Positions 33,725 through 41,048 of a stretch of DNA of 64,000 nt are shown piece by piece (position 1 is the stretch's first letter; each line of letters opens with the position of its first letter). The position numbers and the translations under genes were made by a program. The stretch comes from Methanoculleus horonobensis (GTDB lineage Archaea > Halobacteriota > Methanomicrobia > Methanomicrobiales > Methanoculleaceae): the NCBI RefSeq assembly GCF_001602375.1, contig NZ_BCNY01000013.1:62001-126000 (forward strand), written 5' to 3'. Below the pieces are notes generated by a model. It saw only the letters and a list, made by a program, of their open reading frames with translations. It was not told where the DNA came from and did no database searches.

Positions 33725-35428
33725 ATGGCAGATGAAGAGCAAAAACCACCGTCCTACGACGACCTATGCGCCAGGTTCAAGATAGACGTCCCTGAATACT
33801 ATAACTTCGGCTTCGACGTGATCGACGCATGGGCGAAGAAAGACCGGAACAAGCTGGCAATGATCTGGGTTGACCAGAAGGGAAACGAGAAGAAGTACAC
33901 GTTCTTCGACCTCATGCGCCTCTCGAATCAGGCCGTCAACATCTGCCTGAAGTACGGGATCAAGAAGGGCGACCGGGTCATGCTGATGCTCCCCCGGACA
34001 CCCGAATGGTGGATCTTCACCATCGCCCTGATCAAACTCGGCGCGGTCTACTGCCCCGCGACGACGATGCTGACCCCGAAAGACCTGAAATACCGCATCC
34101 AGGCGGCCGATATCAGGATGATCATCACCATGGCCGAGCACGCCGATAAGGTCGAGGAGATCCGCGAAGAGTGCCCCACGCTCGCCGTCCGGCTCATGAC
34201 CGACGGCGTGCGGGACGGGTGGGTCAGCTACCCCGTCGAGCTCGACTACCCCGCGCCCTGCTCGCACAAACTGGTGAACCTCCCCGGCATGCACCGGACG
34301 AAAGCGACCGACCCGCTGCTGATCTTCTTCACCTCCGGCACCACCGGCGAGCCGAAGATGGTGGTTCACGCCCACTCCTACCCGCTCGGGCACCTCGTCA
34401 CCGCGCAGTTGTGGCACGACCTGCACCCGAACGACCTGCATCTCACGATCTCCGATACCGGCTGGGGAAAGAGCGCGTGGGGGAAACTCTTCGGCCAGTG
34501 GATCGTCGGCGCCTGCATCTTCGTCTACGACATCCGGGGCCGGTTCCACGCCACCGAGATCCTCCCCCTGCTGGAGAAGTACGGGGTCACGACGTTCTGC
34601 TGCCCCCCTACCATCTACCGGATGCTGATCCTCGCTGACCTCGACAAGTTCGATCTCGCCGACATGCGGCACTGCTGCAGCGCCGGCGAAGCCCTCAACC
34701 CCGAGGTGATCCGGGCATGGGAGGAGGGAACCGGGCGGACGATCTACGAGGGCTACGGCCAGACCGAGACGGTGCTCTGCATCGGGACGCTTCCCGGCAT
34801 GAAGACCAAACCCGGCTCAATGGGAAGGCCGATGCCGGGCTGGCAGATCGAACTCCTCGACGACGACGGCAACCCGGTGGGCGTCGGGGAGGAAGGGCGG
34901 ATCGCGATCAGGGTTGATCCCCGGCCGGTCGGGCTCTTCTCCGGGTACCTGAACAACGGCGACGAGAACCACAAGGTCTTCTCGAATGGATTCTACTTCA
35001 CCGGCGACAAGGCCTACGTGGACGAGGACGGCTACTTCTGGTTCATCGGGCGCGACGACGACGTCATCAAGTCCTCCGGCTACCGGATCGGACCGTTCGA
35101 GGTCGAGAGCGCCCTCATGGAACACCCGGCTGTCCAGGAGGCGGCGGTCGTCGGGTCGCCCGACGTGCTCCGCGGGCTGGTCGTCAAGGCCTTCATCGTC
35201 TTGAAGCCCGGGTACCGGCCCACGGAGTCGCTCGTCAAGGAGATCCAGAAGCAGGTCAAGCGCGTGACGGCGCCCTACAAGTATCCGCGCCTGATCGAGT
35301 TCGTCGAGTCGCTCCCGAAGACCATCTCCGGCAAGATCAAGCGGCACGAACTGCGCGAACTGGAGATGAGGCGGTTTATGGACAACAACTCCCGCGACTC
35401 TCCGGGCATCGGAGAGGGCGGGGAGTAA
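33725..35428 (+). CDS. AMP-forming acyl-CoA synthetase
   Basis: A 567-residue ANL-superfamily enzyme. Core motifs are FFTSGTTGEPKMVVH (P-loop), YEGYGQTETVLCIG, FYFTGDKAYVDEDGYFW and the hinge FIGRDDDVIKSSGYRIGP; the catalytic Lys lies in PKTISGKIKR. The N-terminus (NFGFDVIDAWAKKDRNKLAM) matches medium-chain acyl-CoA synthetase-like proteins used by methanogens for acetate, branched or medium-chain acids. The exact acid cannot be told. It is divergent from tbp; a TTTAAA element near 33685 could be its box A. Confidence 0.9.
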   Translation: MADEEQKPPSYDDLCARFKIDVPEYYNFGFDVIDAWAKKDRNKLAMIWVDQKGNEKKYTFFDLMRLSNQAVNICLKYGIKKGDRVMLMLPRTPEWWIFTIALIKLGAVYCPATTMLTPKDLKYRIQAADIRMIITMAEHADKVEEIREECPTLAVRLMTDGVRDGWVSYPVELDYPAPCSHKLVNLPGMHRTKATDPLLIFFTSGTTGEPKMVVHAHSYPLGHLVTAQLWHDLHPNDLHLTISDTGWGKSAWGKLFGQWIVGACIFVYDIRGRFHATEILPLLEKYGVTTFCCPPTIYRMLILADLDKFDLADMRHCCSAGEALNPEVIRAWEEGTGRTIYEGYGQTETVLCIGTLPGMKTKPGSMGRPMPGWQIELLDDDGNPVGVGEEGRIAIRVDPRPVGLFSGYLNNGDENHKVFSNGFYFTGDKAYVDEDGYFWFIGRDDDVIKSSGYRIGPFEVESALMEHPAVQEAAVVGSPDVLRGLVVKAFIVLKPGYRPTESLVKEIQKQVKRVTAPYKYPRLIEFVESLPKTISGKIKRHELRELEMRRFMDNNSRDSPGIGEGGE

Positions 35429-35514
35429 TTACCTTTATTTTGTTGGAGATACTACAGTATTAGGCGCGAGGAACGCCGGGACACGCCAACGGCGGAGGTT
35501 CGCTACACATTCGC

Positions 35515-35599
35515 GCGAGAGTTGCCAAGCCAGGTCAAAGGCGCCAGGTTCAGGGCCTGGTCTCGTAGGAGTTCGCCGGTTCGAATCCGGCCTCTCGCA
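35515..35599 (+). tRNA. tRNA-Leu (anticodon CAG)
   Basis: The acceptor stem GCGAGAG pairs with CTCTCGC, followed by the discriminator A. The D arm holds GCC...GGC. The anticodon stem is CCAGG/CCTGG with loop TTCAGGG, giving anticodon CAG. A long class II variable arm (TCTCGTAGGAG) identifies leucine. The T arm is GCCGG-TTCGAAT-CCGGC. There is no intron and CCA is not encoded. Confidence 0.95.
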
Positions 35600-35671
35600 T
35601 GCACTTTTTCAGGATTGATCCGATCACGGGATACGTTCAGCGCCGTCGTCCGGGGAGTTTGAAAACGGCGC

Positions 35672-35800
35672 TCAGTAAACGATCGTATTGTCCGGTTTCG
35701 GCTCTTCGTTCTCCTGCTTCCGTGTGATGATGAGATCGTCCGCGTCCCAGCAGAACCTGTCCGCGGGGTTCGGCATCTTCTTCTTCGTCTCGTCTGCCAT
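35672..35800 (-). CDS. Small hypothetical protein (42 residues)
   Basis: Begins MADETKKKMPNPADRFCWDA and ends EEPKPDNTIVY. A strong GGAGGAG ribosome binding site lies just upstream of the ATG. The protein is highly charged with a single Cys and Trp. No family is recognised. The frame continues upstream without a stop, but only this short form has a proper translation start. Confidence 0.6.
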   Translation of the reverse strand: MADETKKKMPNPADRFCWDADDLIITRKQENEEPKPDNTIVY

Positions 35801-35995
35801 ATCGGCTACTCCTCCTGTCGGGATCTTCACATTGGGGCATTCGGTGATTCTTCTGTATATTCTTATGGAAAACCGCCTCATGACATCTCCGCCCACACCC
35901 CGGCCGGCAGGACGGTGCCGCAACCCTCCCCCGGGAGAGACTCGAGCTCTTTTAGTCCTCCTGTGCCAACCCTTGAACCAGGAGAGGCTACCGTT

Positions 35996-36484
35996 ATGGA
36001 TACGCGCACCTTCACTGCAAAGGCGGTCGGCATCGTGCATGCCGACAACGAATCGTTCTCGATCGAGGTTGCCGGGCCGTTCCGGCCCGCGCTCCAGGAA
36101 CTGGAGGGGTTCAGCCATATCGTCGTGCTCTGGTGGGGAGACCGGGTCGATACGCCGGAGCGCCGGAACGAGACGGTCTGCAAAAAACCCTACACGAGGG
36201 GTCCGGAAACGATCGGGATCTTCGCCACCCGGTCGCCCGCCCGGCCGAACCCGATCGCGCTCTCGGTGGCTCCGGTCATCGATATCGACATCGCATCGGG
36301 CATCATCAGGGTCGCGTATATCGATGCCGACGACGCGACGCCGGTGCTGGACATCAAGCCCTACTTCCCGGTCACCGAACGGGTTCGGGACGTGAGCGTG
36401 CCTGCCTGGTCGTCTCACTGGCCGCAGTGGTATGAAGACAACGGAGAGTTCGACTGGGCGGCGGAGTTCACCTGCGAAGAATGA
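35996..36484 (+). CDS. trmO: tRNA m6t6A37 methyltransferase TrmO-type (UPF0066)
   Basis: A 162-residue beta-barrel SAM-dependent protein. The UPF0066 signature is visible in ELEGFSHIVVLWWGDRVDTP, TRGPETIGIFATRSPARPNP, IALSVAPVIDIDIASGII and VLDIKPYFPVTE. TrmO N6-methylates t6A at tRNA position 37; the archaeal branch may act on other tRNAs. GGAGAGG sits before the chosen ATG. It is unlinked to other tRNA genes except tRNA-Leu 400 bases away. Confidence 0.88.
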   Translation: MDTRTFTAKAVGIVHADNESFSIEVAGPFRPALQELEGFSHIVVLWWGDRVDTPERRNETVCKKPYTRGPETIGIFATRSPARPNPIALSVAPVIDIDIASGIIRVAYIDADDATPVLDIKPYFPVTERVRDVSVPAWSSHWPQWYEDNGEFDWAAEFTCEE

Positions 36485-36532
36485 GGGATACAGAGAGTCG
36501 CGACTGACCTTGCGGCGCAAAAAAAAGTAGGG

Positions 36533-36787
36533 TTATTTGACCCTGCCGAACTCCTGGCTCACGTCTGCTGCGGACTGGAAGGACTTGTCCTGGAACATCT
36601 CGAGAACCTGGATCACCGCGTCGGGTGCGTTGTTCTTCCGTGCGTGGCTGATCAGGTCCTGTTTGCCGGCCGGATAGTCCATGCCGCTGAGGAACTTCTG
36701 GAATGCGGATGCACTCAGATCCCGGACGGAAGATGCCTGTGCTGCAGAGGCCATTCCGCCTTTAACTGAAGGTCGCTCTTCTGCCAT
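36533..36787 (-). CDS. DUF2795 family protein
   Basis: An 84-residue protein: SSVRDLSASAFQKFLSGMDY, PAGKQDLISHARKNNAP, and DAVIQVLEMFQDKSFQSAAD followed by VSQEFG. This is the small helical DUF2795 fold found across bacteria and archaea; function is not known. GGTGGTGAG precedes the ATG at 36787. Confidence 0.85.
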   Translation of the reverse strand: MAEERPSVKGGMASAAQASSVRDLSASAFQKFLSGMDYPAGKQDLISHARKNNAPDAVIQVLEMFQDKSFQSAADVSQEFGRVK

Positions 36788-37167
36788 GGTTCTCACCACC
36801 TTTTTTGCCTGCATCCCGCATCGCGAGACACAGGCCGCCACCATAGCTCGGATAAAATAAAAAGGTTGCTGTCGCGTATGGCGAAAATACCTGCAATCCG
36901 GCGAGAGAACGTTTCGGGCCGGGAGTGGTGACGGCTGTGTCGGGCGGGGTAGGGCACTCCACCTCCCACACAACCCTCGCGGAGACAGTCTCCTGACGGT
37001 AGAAAGGCGATACCTCAGAGCCGACGCGGGTCGAGTACGGCGAAACGGCGCACAGGCCGGAACCAGGAACAGGATCGTCCATACCGGACAATCAGAGATG
37101 AGGTTCGCATGAACCCCGGCTCTTCAAAAATGTGGGATATTCGGAATACTGTTCTTCGGAGATATGC

Positions 37168-37428
37168 CTAGTACCGCCGGAAGTCGCTTCTTGGTCTCGG
37201 GGGCCGAGCCTCATCGATCTTCATGGTCCGGCCTTCGAATACGGTGTCGTTCAGGGCTTCCTTTGCTGCCTCAGCCTCTTCGGGGCTGGACATCTCGACA
37301 AACCCGAAGCCTTTGCGCTCGATGACTCTGACGTCGTTTACCGTCCCGTACTGGCTGAACAGTTCTTTCAGTTGCTCTTCATTTACCGAGTAGGTGAGGT
37401 TGCCGACGTACAGCTTGTTGCTTTCCAT
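37168..37428 (-). CDS. RRM-domain RNA-binding protein
   Basis: An 86-residue single RRM protein: RNP2 KLYVGNLTYS at the N-terminus, EEQLKELFSQYGTVNDVRVI, RNP1 RKGFGFVEM, and a C-terminal Arg/Pro tail (RPPRPRSDFRRY). Single RRM proteins of this size are rare in archaea and widespread in cyanobacteria, where they act in cold response. Here the role is unknown. Acquisition from bacteria is plausible. Confidence 0.9.
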   Translation of the reverse strand: MESNKLYVGNLTYSVNEEQLKELFSQYGTVNDVRVIERKGFGFVEMSSPEEAEAAKEALNDTVFEGRTMKIDEARPPRPRSDFRRY

Positions 37429-37705
37429 TCAAAGATCCTCTTCACACATGTACGCTCAAACCTTAATTATTCTTCGGAAGAAAAACCGGAGAGCGGTTTG
37501 GGGTCAGCTCTCCCGGCAAGGGTCACACCCGCTACCGGGATCATGCACCCCCGGTATAGATGCGGCATCTCAAAGACCCGATCCATGGTGTGACACCTCC
37601 GAACCGGAAGGCGTCCACCCCCGCGGGATCGCGGTTGTGGGGATCATCCCCGGGATAGATACTTTAATAGTGACCCGGGTCATTGATATACACTCCCAGT
37701 AACAT

Positions 37706-37741
37706 ATGGGCGGGATGCGCCGCCGCCTTTTACGGAGTTGA
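37706..37741 (+). other. Tiny upstream ORF before aIF1A
   Basis: An ATG at 37706 opens an 11-codon frame (MGGMRRRLLRS) that ends at TGA 37739-37741, five bases before the CTG start of aIF1A. The GGAG site for aIF1A lies inside it. A TTTAATAG box-A-like element at 37673-37680 would place the RNA start close to this ATG. Whether it is translated is unknown. Confidence 0.35.
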
Positions 37742-37745
37742 TTAA

Positions 37746-38063
37746 CTGACAAATACAAGAGGAACACACAATAACGGAAGCGAAGAGATCGTACGCGTAC
37801 GGTTACCGAAGAAGAAGAATCGCGAGATCTTCGCCCGGGCCGACCTGATGCTCGGGGCAAACCACATCCGTGTCCGCTGCGAGGACGGCGTCACACGCAC
37901 GGGAAGGATCAAGGGCAAGATCAAGAAGCGGCTCTGGATACGCGAAGGCGACCTCCTGATTGTCGTCCCCTGGAGTTTCCAGGACGAGAAGTGCGATATC
38001 GTCTACCGGTACATCAAGCCTCAGGTAGACTGGCTCAAGAAGCACAACTATCTCAGCCAGTAA
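37746..38063 (+). CDS. Translation initiation factor aIF1A, CTG start predicted
   Basis: The S1/OB-fold core MLGANHIRVRCEDGV, then RTGRIKGKIKKRLWIREGDL and LLIVVPWSFQDEKCDIV, is typical aIF1A. The first ATG (37848) would delete the basic N-terminal tail and the first strand. In frame upstream lie EEIVRVRLPKKKNREIFARA and further family-like residues back to a CTG at 37746, next to a TAA. No ATG, GTG or TTG exists between them. GGAG at 37734-37737 has an 8-base spacer to CTG. A start at CTG gives 105 residues, the normal size. Confidence 0.9.
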   Translation: MTNTRGTHNNGSEEIVRVRLPKKKNREIFARADLMLGANHIRVRCEDGVTRTGRIKGKIKKRLWIREGDLLIVVPWSFQDEKCDIVYRYIKPQVDWLKKHNYLSQ

Positions 38064-38140
38064 CTTCCGCATTTTGCGCGCCGGGGTTGAGGCAGCGTCG
38101 CCTGTCTCCGGCAGGGCCCCGCACCTGATCGGGATTGAAC

Positions 38141-38734
38141 TCAATCCGGCTTTTGTTCTTTTCGGGCATCGTTAGCGATAGCGCCTGAGATATCCGCCAT
38201 GGTATCGGTATGCACCAGTACAAACGTTCTGCTCACCGACGTCGTTACGCTTGCCGCTATCTGCATGGTGAGCATGATGAGACGCAACGCATCCCGGATC
38301 GTTCCCCCTTCCCACATCCCCTGGATACACTGGTCGGCGACTCTCTTCGTGATCTCGTTTCCCAGCACCACGAAGTTGCTCGCTCTCCCTTTCTGCGTCA
38401 CCTGCAGCCGGGACTCGACGACCTCGGCGATCGCATAGTTCCCCTTCGTAGCATAAAGCCTCTTTCTTGAGGTCTTCGCCCCCTCCGTCTCGGTCACCTC
38501 GCCGACGAGCATCCCGTCCCGCTGCGAGACCTTGGCTTTGTCGTCCCGGACACGGATTGCCACTCCGATAGCGTCCGCCCGCTCCGCGAGGTCTCTGTCG
38601 GAGGCGATCGAACCATCGTAGAGTTCGCGTTCCAGCTCCTCGATGAGGGAATCGTCCCCTCCGAATGCGATCTCCCGCATATCCCCTGCCATTACGGCGC
38701 CCTGTTTTCCGATGAAGGCAATCACAAGCGTCAT
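38141..38734 (-). CDS. DUF2121 family protein (methanogen, proteasome-like fold)
   Basis: A 197-residue protein beginning TLVIAFIGKQGAVMAGDMRE, then ERELYDGSIASDRDLAERAD, TSRKRLYATKGNYAIAEVVE and VLGNEITKRVADQC. The family is methanogen-centred. The IGxxGAVMAGD start resembles proteasome beta-type (Ntn hydrolase) proteins, but the N-terminal Thr nucleophile would have to be exposed by removal of Met (M-T). No reaction is known. ATG 38734 is preferred over 38749. Confidence 0.8.
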   Translation of the reverse strand: MTLVIAFIGKQGAVMAGDMREIAFGGDDSLIEELERELYDGSIASDRDLAERADAIGVAIRVRDDKAKVSQRDGMLVGEVTETEGAKTSRKRLYATKGNYAIAEVVESRLQVTQKGRASNFVVLGNEITKRVADQCIQGMWEGGTIRDALRLIMLTMQIAASVTTSVSRTFVLVHTDTMADISGAIANDARKEQKPD

Positions 38735-38749
38735 ACTATGAACCCTCAA

Positions 38750-39113
38750 CCCCCGGCACGGGGCGGGGAGTTGCGCTCATCCCAACTCCTTCGTATCCGT
38801 ATCAATCTGTCGATGCCCCTTCGGATAGCCGTTTCATGCCTCGCCTGCCGCGGTCTGAAGATCGTCCCCCGGCAAGATGCCGGGCGGACCTCTGCGTGAA
38901 AAACATTCACTGATTGCAGCGAGCATATGAATGATATTCACGTGTACATATATACTGGAATTCAAGGACGGCATGATTTCCGGGAATTCTGGATATTATG
39001 TTTAAATGTGCATAAAAATGCCTGAAATCGCGGATCGGCTATTTAGATCCATTAAAATCTGATATTTTGGACGAGTATCATTTTTTTGTCAATGGGTAGA
39101 TTAATATATTAAA
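38750..39113. promoter_or_regulatory. Long intergenic region with operator-like palindromes and TATA boxes
   Basis: Two related 15-bp inverted repeats, GTGAAAAACATTCAC (38896-38910) and ATGAATGATATTCAC (38927-38941), are centred 31 bp apart, about three helical turns. They abut a TATA-like ACATATATACTGG (38945-38957). A second TATA-like TTAATATATTAAA near 39101-39113 sits about 25 bases ahead of ATG 39132 and would give a leaderless HAMP-protein mRNA. Confidence 0.5.
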
Positions 39114-39131
39114 ATGAGAAACTATTCTCTC

Positions 39132-39560
39132 ATGGCTGAATCCTTCTCGCAAGATATCGGGGTATTCCAGGACGGCCTCACCATCCAGATCCCGATGTTT
39201 TACAAACTTATGGCGAGCATGCTCACCGTTGCAGTCATCCCCATCTTCCTGCTCGGGATCGTCTCGGCAGGGGACACCGGGAGTGTCATCGCCACGCTCG
39301 GCCTGCAGAACAGCATCATCATCATGACCCTGCTCACGGTTCTCGTGGTCTTCATGTGGAGTTTCTTCCTTGCAAAGAGCATCACGAACCCCATTGAGCA
39401 GCTCTCGAAGGCCGCGACCAGTGCAAGCCAGGGCGATCTCACGAACGTCGAGATCACGGTGACGAGCAACGATGAGATCGGCGAACTCGCAGTCGCGTTC
39501 AACCGCCTGATCAACTCCTACATGATCCTCGACACCCTTGCCAAGGACGACGCCGAGTAG
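39132..39560 (+). CDS. HAMP-domain membrane protein
   Basis: A 142-residue protein with two transmembrane helices (about residues 24-46 and 56-80) and a cytoplasmic HAMP domain (AKSITNPIEQLSKAATSASQ, GDLTNVEITVTSNDEIGELA). It has no output domain such as a kinase or MCP, so it is a minimal sensor or adaptor. The ATG at 39132 suits the TATA box; 39114 is an alternative. The next gene, 62 bases downstream, has a DUF2226-like/roadblock-like architecture and is probably its partner. Confidence 0.85.
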   Translation: MAESFSQDIGVFQDGLTIQIPMFYKLMASMLTVAVIPIFLLGIVSAGDTGSVIATLGLQNSIIIMTLLTVLVVFMWSFFLAKSITNPIEQLSKAATSASQGDLTNVEITVTSNDEIGELAVAFNRLINSYMILDTLAKDDAE

Positions 39561-39622
39561 GGGAAACGGGCGGTGAGGACGCTTGTTTTCGACACATTGG
39601 ATGCGTTCGGGCAGGATTGTAA

Positions 39623-40399
39623 ATGACGGATAAAATGCCGGAGGGAACGGCCATCGGGGAGATGCAGGCGCCGCTCCGGTGGATCTTCTCCCATACGACC
39701 CGTTTTTCCGGGATGGTACGGATCAGGATGCAGGACGGAGAGGGGTTCATGCTGGTGCGGAAGGGCGAGCCTCTCGCCGCACAGTTCATGCACCCGCTGA
39801 AGTCCCTGAGCGGGCCGTCGGCATTGAAGTACTTCGGCAGCCAGCCGATCCTCGACTTCGGCCTCTTCCGGTACGAGCCCGGGGAGATGCAGGAGGCTCT
39901 CGCCGTATCAGTAGAGATGCAGGCCCTCGTGCAGCCCGGCAATGGCTCTTCCATGACCGGCCGGTCTGCAGAGAATGACAGGCCGGAGGATATCGTGGCC
40001 GAAACCGTGGAGCACGAAGACGCCGTACCCCACGATGCAACGTTCGGGCAGGAACCCGATCAGTTCGGGGCGTTGCTCCGGCATCCCGGGGTGACCGCCA
40101 TCGCCTGTTTTGCCGACGGCCTCTGCACCTCATCGTACGGGAAGATCGATGCCGACTATACCGTTGCCGTCGCCGAGGATCTGCTCCGGTGGGTGCTCCG
40201 CCTGCAGTCGGCTGTGCCGTCAAACGGGGAATTTGTACAGATGACACTCTTCTACCGCGGTGGAAACATCATCATCGCTCCCTACGGCGATGAACATCTC
40301 TGTATCTTTACCCGGCCGGAGGTGCAGTTCGGCCAGGTGCGGCGGATTATCAGGGAGATGCAGGGCGGGGTAGGATCCTATCCTGCACGGATCCCCTGA
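39623..40399 (+). CDS. DUF2226-like / roadblock-like signalling protein
   Basis: A 258-residue soluble protein. Residues 10-95 (WIFSHTTRFSGMVRIRMQDG, GFMLVRKGEPLAAQFMHPL) resemble the archaeal DUF2226 or PatA-N type domain. An acidic linker follows (RPEDIVAETVEHEDAVP). The C-terminal part (GVTAIACFADGLCTSSYG, MTLFYRGGNIIIAPYGDEHL, CIFTRPEVQFGQVRRIIREM) has a roadblock/LC7-like strand-helix pattern. Roadblock proteins usually regulate small GTPases or motility. Domain calls are by eye only. Confidence 0.6.
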   Translation: MTDKMPEGTAIGEMQAPLRWIFSHTTRFSGMVRIRMQDGEGFMLVRKGEPLAAQFMHPLKSLSGPSALKYFGSQPILDFGLFRYEPGEMQEALAVSVEMQALVQPGNGSSMTGRSAENDRPEDIVAETVEHEDAVPHDATFGQEPDQFGALLRHPGVTAIACFADGLCTSSYGKIDADYTVAVAEDLLRWVLRLQSAVPSNGEFVQMTLFYRGGNIIIAPYGDEHLCIFTRPEVQFGQVRRIIREMQGGVGSYPARIP

Positions 40400-40696
40400 A
40401 ATACCCATCCGTTTCGCCGTGTCGTCCTGCCTGATTCGGTAGTGTTTTGCTGTTTTGACGGTGGAATTACCCTTTTATAGTCGATGCCCCATTCACCCGC
40501 ACCTCATGGTGAGAGACGGATGACGGCAGGAGAGAGCGTGATGGGCGGGGCAGGGGCCCGCCGGTATCGCCCATCTCACGAACAGGTAAAACCCAATCGG
40601 CCGCGCGGAAGAGAACGGCGCGCCGGGCGGGGGTATCCCCGGCCTGCAGCGGATGCAAGAGGCGCCCGTTGAGACAGATGATCGGGGGATGACGGT
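40400..40696. other. Intergenic region without a supported gene
   Basis: About 300 bases with several overlapping GC-rich frames on both strands, none with family features. A GGGGATGA stretch precedes the next gene start. Confidence 0.5.
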
Positions 40697-41026
40697 ATGA
40701 CCGGAAAGAAGGGATTGGCAAAACGAGGTCTTGCATCGGCCAACAAAGCGACCCGGCAGCGGGTCGCGAGAATCGGCGGGATGGCGGCGCACACCGAACG
40801 GGGGCTTCAGGCTGCAAGTATTGAGACCCGGCAGAGGGTCGCGAGTGCCGGGGGCAGGGCACCGCACACCGAGCGGGGACTTCAGGCCGCCGACGAAGCG
40901 ACCCGGCAGCGGGTTGCGCGGGCCGGCGGAAGAACCCCGCATGTGAAGCGGGGCGCAGGGGAGGGCCGAAGGAAGGGGGGCCGTAAGGGCAACCGCTCCG
41001 GGATCGCCCCGGAGGTCTCCCCATAG
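40697..41026 (+). CDS. Hydrophilic tandem-repeat protein (stress/KGG-like)
   Basis: A 109-residue, very basic protein with no hydrophobic segment. Three consecutive 25-residue repeats have the consensus LQAA-ETRQRVA-AGGRAPHTERG (residues about 12-86), followed by a GRRKGGRKGN tail. The pattern of EA-RQRVA--GG repeats recalls con-10/GsiB-type hydrophilins that protect against desiccation or osmotic stress. This is inference from composition. Nearest neighbours are unrelated. Confidence 0.65.
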   Translation: MTGKKGLAKRGLASANKATRQRVARIGGMAAHTERGLQAASIETRQRVASAGGRAPHTERGLQAADEATRQRVARAGGRTPHVKRGAGEGRRKGGRKGNRSGIAPEVSP

Positions 41027-41048
41027 GAGGCCCCGGCGTCTCACGTGC

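Noticed and set aside
40731-40946. Possible CRISPR-like repeat array
   Set aside because: The repeats are 75 bp, contiguous without spacers, and encode the 25-residue units of a protein.
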